Source: CAG-791 sp002392385
GTDB taxonomy: Bacteria > Bacillota > Clostridia > Lachnospirales > Lachnospiraceae
NCBI GenBank assembly: GCA_946616295.1
Contig: CAMOIU010000003.1
Coordinates: 1 to 64,000, forward strand
Reading direction: 5' to 3'
DNA length: 64,000 bases
Below are positions 26,254-35,255 of the stretch, piece after piece (position 1 is the stretch's first letter; each line of letters starts with the position of its first letter). The notes under the pieces are model-generated. The model was not told where the DNA came from and made no database searches. It worked only from the letters and a program-made list of their open reading frames with translations. The translations under genes and the position numbers were made by a program.

Positions 26254-27492
26254 TCAGTCGTGCTGCTTCACAACGCCGGCCTCGATCAAGCCCTTGACAG
26301 CCTCCGCGTCGTAGCCGATTTCGTTCAGGATCTCGGTGGTCTGCTCGCCGCACAGAGGAGCGTTCTTGAAGGGGATCTTGTAGAAGCCGCCGAAACGGAT
26401 GGGATCCGCGACCATGAGGTCTTCGCTGCCGTCGCGGTTCTTGTACAGATACGCGTTGTTGTTTGCAACTGTCTGCGGATTGTCCAGAAGGACTTCGGAC
26501 AGGTGATTGATCTTGTCATGAGCGATGTCGTTCTCGATCAGGATCTTGTGCCACTCCTCCCAGGTCTTGGTCGCGAAGACCTCGTCGATCATCTCGACGA
26601 ACTCTCTCTTGGCCTCCTGGTTCTGCATGATGCCGGTCTCGCTGTTGTAACGGGGATCGTCGATCATCTCAGGATGTCCGATCATCTTGACGAAGGTCGG
26701 ATAGTAGCGGTCATACATCAGCACGGACAGCATGACCCACTCGCCGTCCTTGGTCTTGTAGGTGTTGCGCATCGGGCTGTCGGCATACTTGCGGCTGCGG
26801 GGATACTTGGCGCCTCTGTACACGGACTGCAGGACCCACGCCTGGGAGTACATGCCGCTTCCGTACAGGGAAGCCACGACCTTCTCGCCCTTGCCGGTCA
26901 GCTTCTGCTGCAGCAGGCAGGTGGCAACGCCGCCGGCCAGATAAGCGCCGATGACGGTATCACCAAGGCCGAAAGGAGGGATCAGAGGAGCATAGCCGTC
27001 TTCGCACCAGTCGATCATCATGCCGCTCTTGGCCCAGTAAGAAACGGTATCGAAACCGGCATTGTCAGCATCCGGGCCTTCATGGCCGAATCCGCTGATG
27101 TTGCCCCAGATGATGTGGGGATACTTGGCGGACATGGTCTCATAGTCCAGGCCGAGCTTCTTGAGTGCTTTCATGCGGAAGTTGGAGATGAAGATGTTGG
27201 CGCCCGCAATGAGCTTGTCCATGATCTCGGCGCCTTCTTTGGTCTTCAGGTTCAGAGCGATGGATCTCTTGTTGCTGTCCTTCTGCTCGTAGTGCGGGTT
27301 GGCACCCTCGTCCGCGCGAAGTCCGAGCGCGAGACCGGAGATACGGGAGCCGTCACCGGTGAGGGGCTCGACCTTGATGACGTCCGCGCCCCAGGCGCCG
27401 AGGATCCTGCCTGCCATGGGGCCTGCGCCGTAACCGGTGAAGTCCACGACTTTGATACCCTTCAAAGGCTGACCGCAAAACATTTCTGACAT
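26254..27492 (-). CDS. Family III CoA-transferase (CaiB/BaiF; HadA/FldA-like), copy 2
   Basis: A 412-residue family III CoA-transferase. It has ILGAWGADVIKVEPLTGDGSR, NKRSIALNLKTKEGAEIMDKL, the catalytic Asp in FGLGDTVIGAYLAGGVA and GKGEKVVASLYGSGMY. It aligns over its length by eye with the copy at 21817, and both share the VSYWAKSG segment. AAAGGAG precedes the ATG. It lies 61 bp after the third CoA-transferase, in the same transcription unit as the ligase. Confidence 0.92.
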   Translation of the reverse strand: MSEMFCGQPLKGIKVVDFTGYGAGPMAGRILGAWGADVIKVEPLTGDGSRISGLALGLRADEGANPHYEQKDSNKRSIALNLKTKEGAEIMDKLIAGANIFISNFRMKALKKLGLDYETMSAKYPHIIWGNISGFGHEGPDADNAGFDTVSYWAKSGMMIDWCEDGYAPLIPPFGLGDTVIGAYLAGGVATCLLQQKLTGKGEKVVASLYGSGMYSQAWVLQSVYRGAKYPRSRKYADSPMRNTYKTKDGEWVMLSVLMYDRYYPTFVKMIGHPEMIDDPRYNSETGIMQNQEAKREFVEMIDEVFATKTWEEWHKILIENDIAHDKINHLSEVLLDNPQTVANNNAYLYKNRDGSEDLMVADPIRFGGFYKIPFKNAPLCGEQTTEILNEIGYDAEAVKGLIEAGVVKQHD

Positions 27493-27552
27493 AATGAGCT
27501 CCTTTCTCTATAAGTGATTCTTATTGCTGAACGATGTTAAAATGTACGGATC

Positions 27553-28842
27553 TCAGATGAGGCCCTTCTCCCGGAAGGCCAGGATCTCTTCCTCGCTGTA
27601 TCCGCAGAGTGTCTTCAGGACCAGATCTGTATCCTGTCCCAGACGGGGAGCGCCGCGCCAGATCTGGCCGGGCGTCCCGGAGAGCTTGGGGATCACGCCG
27701 ACGGCCGTGATATCGCGGCCCAGCTCCTGATCCTCGTACTTCACGATGTCGCCTCGCTCGATCCAATGAGGATCCGTGGCGATGTCCTGGGCGTCCACGA
27801 CGACCTGTGCCGCCACCTTGAACTTGTCCATGTGAGCGACGACGTCCTTGGCGTCACGGTCCGCGACCCATTTGCGGACATAGGCGTCAAATTCTCTTCC
27901 CTTGGGGGAATTGACAGCTTCCACGCCGTTGCCCGTCGAGTCTCTGGTGTAGTACTCCGGATCCAGATCCAGCGCACGGACGATCCGTTCGAACACCGCG
28001 GGACCGAAGCCTCCCATAGCCACGTATTTGCCGTCTCTGGCAAGAAATACATCATAAGGCTGGAAGTTGAACTGCTTGGAGCCGGTCCTGGGTTTCATCA
28101 CGCCTGCTTCCACCCAGGCAGTCACATAGTCCTGGATGTACATGGCCTGCGCCTCGAACATGGAGGCATCGACCACCTGTCCCTGGCCGGTCTTCTGCGC
28201 GTTGATATAGGCGAGCAGGACACCGATCACTGCCGAGTAGCCGGTGGTGAAATCGCTCAGGCCCGGATTACCGCGCATAGGTACACCGTCCGGTTCGCCG
28301 TTCTGGATCATCCAGCCGCTGGCTGCCTGGCCGCTGATGTCGTAGGCCGCTTTATCGCAGATGGCTGGGTCTCCGCCGAACTCCGGCTTCCCGTATCCGC
28401 TGATGTGGCAGATAACAAGCTTCGGATTGATCTCCAGAAGATCCTTGTCTGACAGCCCCAGCTTCTCCAGCCAGACCACGCTCTCGATCCAGACGTCCGC
28501 CTCTTTGATCAGGCAGTTGAAGATCTCGCGTGCCTCCGGATTCTTCCGGAGATTGGTCTGCAGGGTCACGCTGAGGATATTGCGCCGCATGGCTGCCCAC
28601 GCGCTGCCGACCTTCTTGCCGTTCGGATCTTCGATCATCGGCGAGAAGCTGCGGAAATTGTCTCCGTGACCCGGAAGCTCCAGGTAGACCACTTCAGCGC
28701 CGAATTCTCCCAGCATGACTGCTGCCCTGGGTAGTGCCAGATATCCGCCGGTAGTAAGCACACGCATACCCGTCAGCGGCCCGAATTTCGGTGTCATTGC
28801 AGGTGCGGGGATCCTTTCAAGTGTCTCCCATCTCTGTGCCAT
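27553..28842 (-). CDS. Family III CoA-transferase (CaiB/BaiF), divergent copy 3
   Basis: A 429-residue family III CoA-transferase. The N-terminal GMRVLTTGGYLALPRAAVMLGEFGAEVVYLE and GLSDFTTGYSAVIGVLLAYINAQKTGQGQVVDASM (catalytic Asp near 195) place it closer to CaiB-type enzymes than to the other two copies. GGGAGAAGG precedes the ATG. Three CoA-transferases plus a ligase in one cluster give several ways to load CoA, perhaps on the substrate and on a recycled product acid (inference). Confidence 0.9.
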   Translation of the reverse strand: MAQRWETLERIPAPAMTPKFGPLTGMRVLTTGGYLALPRAAVMLGEFGAEVVYLELPGHGDNFRSFSPMIEDPNGKKVGSAWAAMRRNILSVTLQTNLRKNPEAREIFNCLIKEADVWIESVVWLEKLGLSDKDLLEINPKLVICHISGYGKPEFGGDPAICDKAAYDISGQAASGWMIQNGEPDGVPMRGNPGLSDFTTGYSAVIGVLLAYINAQKTGQGQVVDASMFEAQAMYIQDYVTAWVEAGVMKPRTGSKQFNFQPYDVFLARDGKYVAMGGFGPAVFERIVRALDLDPEYYTRDSTGNGVEAVNSPKGREFDAYVRKWVADRDAKDVVAHMDKFKVAAQVVVDAQDIATDPHWIERGDIVKYEDQELGRDITAVGVIPKLSGTPGQIWRGAPRLGQDTDLVLKTLCGYSEEEILAFREKGLI

Positions 28843-28880
28843 AATCCTTCTCCCTGTTATTCATCTTCTGTTTCTCTGAG

Positions 28881-30518
28881 TTACTGTCTGTCTTTGCAGC
28901 AGGTCTGTCGGCAGCGCAGATCAGTCTCCGGCGTGCACATCGGACCGTAGTGTTTCCGCATGGCGTTTTTATCTGCCTTGCCCGTGGCGTTGCGGATCAC
29001 CTGGCCGATAAAGAGATGCCGCGGCCGCATGAAGGAGGGGATCGTCTCACAAAACGCTTCCAGCTCCTCCTGGCCAGCCTTACTGTCTGCCGACAGCGTG
29101 ACCACGGCGGCCACCACCTCGCCGAGCCGCTTGTGCGGTACGCCGAATACCGCCGCGTCTACAATGTCACCGCGCTCCCGGAAGAAATGCTCCACTTCAG
29201 CAGGAATGATATTCTCGCCTCCGCTGATGATGATGTCTTTCTTCCGGTCGACGATATAATAGAAACCGTCGCTGTCCCTGCGGGCGATATCGCCGGTGTG
29301 GAGCCATCCTCCCTCCAGCGCCTGGGCCGTCGCCTCCGGATTGTCCAGGTATCCTTTCATCATGCCCGGTCCCTTCATCAGAAGTTCTCCGGGCGTACCG
29401 TCTGTGATCTCGCTTCCGTCGGGTCCTGTGATCATGGCCTCCCATCCGGGAGCAGGCCTGCCTACGGAACCCGCGCGATCGATGTTGTCACTTCCCAGGT
29501 CCATGATGCCCGGCCCTCCGGACTCCGTGAGCCCGTAGCTGATATCCAGCGACAGGGTCGGCCACTGCCGGCGCAGCTTCGCGATGATCTCCGGCGGGAT
29601 CAGCTGTGCCCCCATGTGGAGGAGGCGGAAAGCGTGAAGGTCCCGTCCCGAAAGATCCAGTGTGCCCTCCCGCAGGCATTCCAGGATGTCCTGTACCCAG
29701 GGGAGCAGAAGGAAAGCGATGCTGACCTTCTCTCTTTCAAGGATCTCGAAAAAGCAGGCCACATTGAATCCTGTCATCAGCACTGTCGGCGCCCCCACGA
29801 GGAGGTTGCCGGAGGCGTGGAGCTTGGCGCCCACGTGGTAGAGCGGCGGGATGCAGATAAAGCAGTCACCGTGGGTCTGATGATGATTCTTCCACTCACG
29901 GATCACGGCCTCTTCCAGCGTATGGTGGGTATAGACCACTGCCTTGGGCTGTCCGGTCGTTCCTGAAGAGTAGTAGATCGCCGCCTCGTCCTCACGCAGC
30001 AACGGTATACCCGGGTCCTCAGGCCGACTGTTCTCAATGGCCTCCTGCAGACTCTCCGTCTCCTGGGGCAGCATGAAACCGCTGCCGCATACAAAGACCT
30101 GTTTAACGTTTCTGAGCCGGTGGCGTACAGGCATGAGCCGCTGTCCGGCGGAGGGGTCCACCACGATCGCGCACAGGTCAGCCCTGGTGATCTGGTCATA
30201 CAGCTCCTCTGCACTTTTCCGGTAATTGAGGGGAACGACCACGCCCCCCATCCGGAGAACTCCCAGCCAGACCGGGAGCCACTCCAGATTGTTGCGCATG
30301 ATGATGCCTATATGGCTGCCCTTGCCATAGCTTCTGTCCAGAAACAGGTTGGCGATCCTGCACACCATTTCTTCTGTCTCTTTCCAGGTCAGCTCTCTGC
30401 GGGCATTCCGATAGGCCTCTTCATTGCCGGGGATCTGTTTCCTGCTGTTGATTTCAATCAATGCCGGCTCATCGGGATAGTGCTTTGCATTTTCTGTGAT
30501 CAATTGCGTTATGAGCAT
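28881..30518 (-). CDS. Acyl-CoA synthetase (AMP-forming), CaiC-like
   Basis: A 545-residue ANL-superfamily ligase: acid + ATP + CoA to acyl-CoA + AMP + PPi. The P-loop is YYSSGTTGQPKAVVYTH, A5 is SYGLTESGG, the hinge region is WLHTGDIARRDSDGFYYIVDRKKDIIISGGENI (near 420-452) and the C-terminal catalytic Lys is in NATGKADKNAMRKHY. ATG 30518, two codons inside the longest frame, has AAGGAG at 5-nt spacing. It is followed by CoA-transferase 3 and preceded closely by MaoC copy 1, one operon. Confidence 0.92.
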   Translation of the reverse strand: MLITQLITENAKHYPDEPALIEINSRKQIPGNEEAYRNARRELTWKETEEMVCRIANLFLDRSYGKGSHIGIIMRNNLEWLPVWLGVLRMGGVVVPLNYRKSAEELYDQITRADLCAIVVDPSAGQRLMPVRHRLRNVKQVFVCGSGFMLPQETESLQEAIENSRPEDPGIPLLREDEAAIYYSSGTTGQPKAVVYTHHTLEEAVIREWKNHHQTHGDCFICIPPLYHVGAKLHASGNLLVGAPTVLMTGFNVACFFEILEREKVSIAFLLLPWVQDILECLREGTLDLSGRDLHAFRLLHMGAQLIPPEIIAKLRRQWPTLSLDISYGLTESGGPGIMDLGSDNIDRAGSVGRPAPGWEAMITGPDGSEITDGTPGELLMKGPGMMKGYLDNPEATAQALEGGWLHTGDIARRDSDGFYYIVDRKKDIIISGGENIIPAEVEHFFRERGDIVDAAVFGVPHKRLGEVVAAVVTLSADSKAGQEELEAFCETIPSFMRPRHLFIGQVIRNATGKADKNAMRKHYGPMCTPETDLRCRQTCCKDRQ

Positions 30519-30527
30519 CTTCACTCC

Positions 30528-31412
30528 TTATTTCCAGGTAAAGAGCCCTCTGTCCAGAACCGGCTTGCCGTCTTCCACGCAGACCAGCCTGAATACCGCC
30601 CTGCCTTCCTCTTCCTTCCAGACATCCAGACGCAGGGTGCTGCCGGGGAAGCAGATGCTGCGCATCTGGGCGGAGATGCAGGTCATTCTCTCCGGTTCAC
30701 CGGGGATGAGCGCTTCTATGGCCATGCGGCAGGCATAACCGAAGGAGCAGAGACCCTGCATGAAGGGGCGGGGGAATCCCTCTGCCTGCGCCACCTCGGG
30801 ATCCGCGTGGACCCTGTTGGTGTCGCCCGTCAGGCGATACAGCATATTGGCTGTCGGGGAGAGGACCGACTCCAGTGAGCAGTCCGGCTCCCTGTCAGGT
30901 ATTTTCACGGAAGACTTTTTAGGTGCTTCGCCTCCGAAGCCTCCGTGCGTGAAGAACATGGTGTTGGAGATGTTCTCACACAGGAGATTGCCGGCTTCAT
31001 CGTACACGGGGACTTTGGTCTCCACGATGATGCCCTTGCCTTCTCCCCTGTCATAGATATTGGTGATCGTATCCTCGAAGACCAGCGAGCCCTTAATGGG
31101 GTCGATGGGACGGTGCATCACCAGGGTGTGCTCCATGTGAAGGCCCTTGACGATGCCGCCTTCCTCCCTCTCCAGGGCCTCGCGTACAACGAAGGCGCCC
31201 GGATAAGGAGCCGGTCTCTGGGGATAGTTGTTGACAGCATTCCAGTACGGCACAGTGCCGAAGCTGGGGATCGCTTTCATGTTCTTCTCAAAGGTGTACT
31301 GCAGATCTTTTTCACCGGCGCCGACCGCCAGGGCGTACAGCGCCATGTCTCTCCAGTTGTATTCGATCTTTCTGGGACCGGTGGAGGTCCCGATGAATTT
31401 CATAAGATCCAT
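30528..31412 (-). CDS. MaoC/hydratase-2-type enoyl-CoA hydratase, intact active site
   Basis: A 294-residue double hot-dog hydratase expected to make (R)-3-hydroxyacyl-CoA from 2-enoyl-CoA. The N-terminal half has YNWRDMALYALAVGAGEKDLQYTFE. The C-terminal half has the hydratase-2 motif GDTNRVHAD with Asp197, Asn199 and His202 in place. AAAGGAG precedes the ATG, and it is 24 bp after the GntP gene. Its paralogue at 23748 has lost the Asp, which makes this the likely active hydratase of the cluster. Confidence 0.9.
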   Translation of the reverse strand: MDLMKFIGTSTGPRKIEYNWRDMALYALAVGAGEKDLQYTFEKNMKAIPSFGTVPYWNAVNNYPQRPAPYPGAFVVREALEREEGGIVKGLHMEHTLVMHRPIDPIKGSLVFEDTITNIYDRGEGKGIIVETKVPVYDEAGNLLCENISNTMFFTHGGFGGEAPKKSSVKIPDREPDCSLESVLSPTANMLYRLTGDTNRVHADPEVAQAEGFPRPFMQGLCSFGYACRMAIEALIPGEPERMTCISAQMRSICFPGSTLRLDVWKEEEGRAVFRLVCVEDGKPVLDRGLFTWK

Positions 31413-31436
31413 GTACTCTCCTTTCCGAGAAACTGA

Positions 31437-32750
31437 TCAGACATAAGGTCCCATGATGGTCATGATGATGATACCGACGATCACAGCCACGATATTGGAG
31501 AATGTGCAGATCAGGAAGGAATACTTGAAGCAGTTCTTGTAGGTATCCTTGGCGATACCGGTGATGACGGTGTTGATGAATCCGCCGTTCCACAGTGTGC
31601 CGGTGACATGACCGGAGGCCATGACGATACGGCCGACCATCTCCAGATTAGCGCCCATAGCGGTGTAAACAGGTGTCAGGATAGGTCCGAGGAGGCCGGT
31701 CGCGCCGGTCGCGCCGCCGCAGATGAAGGCCACGATCAGACCCGCGAGGGATGCACCGATCAGGGGGCTGCCGCCGATGCCGGTAACAGCGCCCAGAACA
31801 GTCTGGAAACCGCCGGTGGTCTGTGCGACGGAACCGACAGCCACCATGGCCGCGGTGTTGCCGATGGAGGTCAGGGCGTTGGCAAAAGCGTCACCGACAT
31901 GCTTGGTGACGGGCTTGTCATCGGTCTTGTACTTGAACATAAGGACCATGGCCAGCGCGGCGCCGACAGCAATACCGAAAGGTGTAGGCAGAAGGGCCTT
32001 GCCGCCGATCTTCACGTTGATCAGGATCAGGGCGACTGCCAGCGGGATCAGAGCGACCCAGCCGTTGGGAAGATCCTGCACATCCTCAACAGGGGTGGTG
32101 TCAAGTGCTACGAAGTGCTGATCGTTGGCTCTGGCTCTCTTGAAGAGGACAGACATGACTGCGAAAGCGGTGAGCACGGCGACGACCGCCATGATCGCAC
32201 TGGGAACAGCCGCTGCCATCAGATTGGTACCAAAGCCGTTGGCCATGACCGCGTTGACGGGCTGTGCGGTGCCGGGGCCCCAGCTGGAGGCTGTGCAGCA
32301 GCCGGCGACGATGACGCCGGGAACGATCTCTCTGGGCAGATCCGCCTCACGGAAGACCTCCAGAGCGATCGGGAACACGGAGAAGGCCAGCACGAAACCG
32401 GCGATGCCGCCCCAGGTCATGACGATGATCGCGAGCAGGACCGCGTAGGGTGCGAAGGTCTTGCCGAAAAGGCTGATGAAAAGACGGGCGATAGACTTCG
32501 CGCCGTGGGTGGTCTCATAGGCCTTGCCCATAAGAGCGCCGGCCGCGAAGACCATGAAGTTGCCGCTGATGAATCCGGTGAAGCCGCCGACGAAGCTGGT
32601 AAGGATCGCTTCCTGAAGGCCGATGCCGCTGAGGATCGCCATAACGGCGGAACCCGCGATGGCGGAGATGAAAACTGAGTAGCCCTTCATAGAACCGTAG
32701 ACGAGGATCGCGATTCCGAGAATGACACCGATGATACTGAGAGCGTTCAT
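31437..32750 (-). CDS. GntP-family organic acid permease, copy 1
   Basis: A 437-residue, 12-helix-type GntP/ion transporter-superfamily permease. It shares with the copy at 24808 the blocks GGFTGFISGNFMVFAAGALMG, GGIAGFVLAFSVFPIALEVFREADLPRE and a Gly-rich CGGATGATGLLGPILTPVY re-entrant-like segment. AAAGGAG precedes the ATG. It follows the crotonase gene by about 100 bp with no terminator hairpin seen, so it probably belongs to the sigma-54-driven operon. Confidence 0.88.
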   Translation of the reverse strand: MNALSIIGVILGIAILVYGSMKGYSVFISAIAGSAVMAILSGIGLQEAILTSFVGGFTGFISGNFMVFAAGALMGKAYETTHGAKSIARLFISLFGKTFAPYAVLLAIIVMTWGGIAGFVLAFSVFPIALEVFREADLPREIVPGVIVAGCCTASSWGPGTAQPVNAVMANGFGTNLMAAAVPSAIMAVVAVLTAFAVMSVLFKRARANDQHFVALDTTPVEDVQDLPNGWVALIPLAVALILINVKIGGKALLPTPFGIAVGAALAMVLMFKYKTDDKPVTKHVGDAFANALTSIGNTAAMVAVGSVAQTTGGFQTVLGAVTGIGGSPLIGASLAGLIVAFICGGATGATGLLGPILTPVYTAMGANLEMVGRIVMASGHVTGTLWNGGFINTVITGIAKDTYKNCFKYSFLICTFSNIVAVIVGIIIMTIMGPYV

Positions 32751-32852
32751 ACTGTCTCCTTTCCCTTTTGGCCGCCCCGCGGCCAGTGATAAAAGTGGTT
32801 ATCCTCCGGTTTTGATCCCGGATAAGTTAAAGCGTTTTCCGGTCTGTTCTCC

Positions 32853-33635
32853 TTATTTCCCCTCAAAAACAGCCGGTCTCTTCTCGAAGAACGCCTTGAC
32901 TCCTTCCTTTGCGTCCGCGGTCTCGGCGAGCATGCCGTTGAGGTCGGATTCCAGTTTGAGGCCTTCCTCCAGGCTCATCTCCATGCCGCGGTTGACGAGT
33001 TCCTTGCAGACTCTGACGGCGATCGGTGCGTTCTTCAGGATGGAATTCATGAGTTCCACCGCGCTGTCCATCAGCTGGTCCGGCTCCACGACCCTGTTCA
33101 CGAGGCCGATCCGGAGCGCTTCGTCCGCTTTCACTCTCCTGCCGGTGTAGAGCATCTCCTTGGCGTAGCCCGTGCCGATGAGGCGGGGCAGCCTCTGGGT
33201 GCCGCCGTAGCAGGGAGCCACGCCCAGGCCGACCTCCGGGAGCGCGAAGACTGCCTTCGTGCTCGCGACGCGCAGGTCGCAGGCAAGGGCCAGTTCCGTG
33301 CCGCCGCCCATGGCAAATCCGTTGACCGCCGCGATGATGGGCTTGGGCAGGTTGTCGAATTTCTCAAAGAGCTTGTGTGCGTGCGTGGACATCGCCACGG
33401 TCTCCTCCGCCTTGGCATCGATCCGGATCTCGGAGATGTCGTTGCCGGCGATGAAGCCCTTGCCCTTGCCGGTGATGATCACGCCCAGGACCTCCGGGTC
33501 CTCCGCGATCGTGTCGATGGCGTTCTCGATCTCATACTTGGTGGACATCTTCAGTGCGTTGAAGACTTCCGGACGGTTGATGGTGATGAACGCGATGTGG
33601 TCCTTCACCTCGTAGATGATCTCCTGATAGCTCAT
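32853..33635 (-). CDS. Enoyl-CoA hydratase/isomerase (crotonase family)
   Basis: A 260-residue crotonase. CoA/oxyanion-hole segments are AGNDISE and VNGFAMGGGTELALACDLRVAS. The two catalytic Glu are placed as in true hydratases (GGGTELALACD near 110-120 and FALPEVGLGVAPCYGGTQRLPRLIG near 130-155). It gives (S)-3-hydroxyacyl-CoA, opposite to the MaoC enzyme. GGAGAGGAG precedes the ATG, and it lies 30 bp after the dehydrogenase gene. Confidence 0.93.
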   Translation of the reverse strand: MSYQEIIYEVKDHIAFITINRPEVFNALKMSTKYEIENAIDTIAEDPEVLGVIITGKGKGFIAGNDISEIRIDAKAEETVAMSTHAHKLFEKFDNLPKPIIAAVNGFAMGGGTELALACDLRVASTKAVFALPEVGLGVAPCYGGTQRLPRLIGTGYAKEMLYTGRRVKADEALRIGLVNRVVEPDQLMDSAVELMNSILKNAPIAVRVCKELVNRGMEMSLEEGLKLESDLNGMLAETADAKEGVKAFFEKRPAVFEGK

Positions 33636-33665
33636 GCTTCTCTCCTCTCCGTATTCCTGCCGGTA

Positions 33666-34811
33666 TCAGTCCTTGGCCAGAAGGGATCCCAGCACCACCT
33701 GCTGGATCTGGTTGGTTCCCTCGAAGATCTCGAAGATCTTGGCGTCTCTGAGGAGCTTCTCAACGGGATACTCGTGCATGTAGCCGTAGCCGCCCAGGAC
33801 CTCGATGGCCTTGGAAGCCACATAGGAAGCGGTCTGGGATGCGTAGATCTTCACGGCGCTGCCGGCACCGTTGAGCTTCATGCCGTTGTCCAGCTGGTAG
33901 GCCACGTTCATCAGTGCGCCGTGGGAGACCAGCGTGCGCTCCAGCATCTCCGCCAGCAGGAAGTTCAGGCCCTGCAGCTTGATGATGGGCTTGCCGAACT
34001 GCATGCGGACCTTGGCGTAAGCGGTCGCCTCGTCCACCGCTCTCATGGCGATGCCGGTGGCGAAGTTCATGGAGTGCGGACGGACCACTTCCATGTTCTT
34101 CATGACGACGCCCCAGCCTCTGCCCTCTGCTCCGATCATGTTCTCGGCGGGGACGCGGACGTTGTCGAAGATCACTTCGTTGGTCGGGGACAGGCGCAGG
34201 CCCAGCTTGTCCTCGTGCTTGCCGATCTGGACACCCCGCTCCTTCTCGACCAGGAAGAGGGTGATGCCCTTGTATTTGAGGGATCTGTCGATGGTAGTGG
34301 CTACGACGAAATAGTCCGCCAGCTCAGCGCCGCTGATGAAGCACTTATTGCCGTTGATGATATAGTCGTTGCCGTCCCTGGTGGCCGTCGTGGTGATGGA
34401 AGCAGCGTCGCTGCCGCAGGCAGGCTCTGTCAGACAGAAGGCAAATCCTTTGCCCTCCAGAAGCGCATCTGCTGCCATCTGCTTCTGCTGCTCAGTACCG
34501 CCGACAAAGACGCACTCCGCGCCCATGCTGCCCGCGTGGAAGGTAAAGCCGAAGCCGGCGTCATAGTAGCCCAGCGTCTCCGCCATCAGGAAATTGGTCG
34601 TGTTGTCGATGCCCATGCCGCCGTACTGCTCCGGGACTTCCAGCGCGTAGAGGCCGGCGTCCTTGAACTTCTGTGCGATCTCCACGGGATACCTGCCCGC
34701 ACGGTCCAGCTCGGCCGTGTAGGGCATCAGCTCTTTCTCGCAGATCTGGCGGGCGAGCCCGATGATCTCTTCCTGTTCAGGGGTCATCTGGATCAGATCA
34801 AATACTTTCAT
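33666..34811 (-). CDS. Acyl-CoA dehydrogenase
   Basis: A 381-residue FAD enzyme of the short/medium-chain acyl-CoA dehydrogenase family. FAD and substrate motifs are FCLTEPACGSDAASI and CFISGAELADYFVV. The C-terminal RDAKIFEIFEGTNQIQQ carries the catalytic-Glu position used by MCAD/SCAD/butyryl-CoA dehydrogenases. ATG 34811 is set by GGAGGTAAAC immediately upstream. It is the first gene after the sigma-54 promoter. No EtfAB genes are in the window, so the electron carrier must be encoded elsewhere. Confidence 0.94.
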   Translation of the reverse strand: MKVFDLIQMTPEQEEIIGLARQICEKELMPYTAELDRAGRYPVEIAQKFKDAGLYALEVPEQYGGMGIDNTTNFLMAETLGYYDAGFGFTFHAGSMGAECVFVGGTEQQKQMAADALLEGKGFAFCLTEPACGSDAASITTTATRDGNDYIINGNKCFISGAELADYFVVATTIDRSLKYKGITLFLVEKERGVQIGKHEDKLGLRLSPTNEVIFDNVRVPAENMIGAEGRGWGVVMKNMEVVRPHSMNFATGIAMRAVDEATAYAKVRMQFGKPIIKLQGLNFLLAEMLERTLVSHGALMNVAYQLDNGMKLNGAGSAVKIYASQTASYVASKAIEVLGGYGYMHEYPVEKLLRDAKIFEIFEGTNQIQQVVLGSLLAKD

Positions 34812-34880
34812 GTTTACCTCCGTTTGCTTTGTAATCCGCAATTGTCTGCTTTTGTTGCACAGTATCTGTGTGAATTAAAT

Positions 34881-34896
34881 AGCAATCTTCGTGCCA
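34881..34896 (-). promoter_or_regulatory. Sigma-54 (-24/-12) promoter of the acyl-CoA operon
   Basis: On the minus strand TGGCAC (34896-34891), five bases, then TTGCT (34885-34881) matches the sigma-54 consensus TGGCAC-N5-TTGCW. The expected start site is near 34870, giving a leader of about 60 nt before the dehydrogenase ATG. The sigma-54 activator gene lies at the other end of the cluster. Confidence 0.85.
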
Positions 34897-35022
34897 GAGA
34901 ATCTGAGGCGCCAAAACAGGCCCCTGCCGGCTCCGAGGGGCCCGAAAAGGTCCTGTTTTTCTTCCATATGTGTCATTAATAGCCATTATGGCGGGTCGGG
35001 GCATTTTCCCGGGGCCTTCCCG

Positions 35023-35088
35023 AATGTCCCATTCTGTCTATTCTGACCCATTATGAGGCCCTCCGTCCCACGTCCCATGCGGGACATT
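35023..35088. promoter_or_regulatory. Candidate enhancer (UAS) for the sigma-54 activator
   Basis: A 14-bp palindrome GTCCCATGCGGGAC (35072-35085) followed by ATT, and a partial copy AATGTCCCATT at 35023-35033, lie about 130-190 bp upstream of the -24/-12 element. That is where NtrC-type activators bind. The 34897-35255 gap otherwise holds no gene. Confidence 0.5.
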
Positions 35089-35156
35089 TCCCTGCTTCAG
35101 CCCGAAAACAGGCGGCCGCAGGGACCGCCCCCGACAGGAATGAAACTTGCTCATAT

Positions 35157-35200
35157 AAAAAAAGCTCCTCTCCGGTGCCCCTGTGGGGCAGAGAGAAGCT
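35157..35200 (-). terminator. Minus-strand terminator upstream of the DUF554 gene
   Basis: On the minus strand an interrupted stem (AGCTTCTCTCTGCCCC pairing with GGGGCACCGGAGAGGAGCT) is followed by TTTTTTT. In this direction the only gene feeding it is lysR at 36929-35961, so that transcript would cross DUF554 antisense before stopping here. Confidence 0.75.
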
Positions 35201-35255
35201 CTGTCTGCGTTAGATCTTATCCTTATTAATGAACTTACAGAGAAAGGGACCTGCC

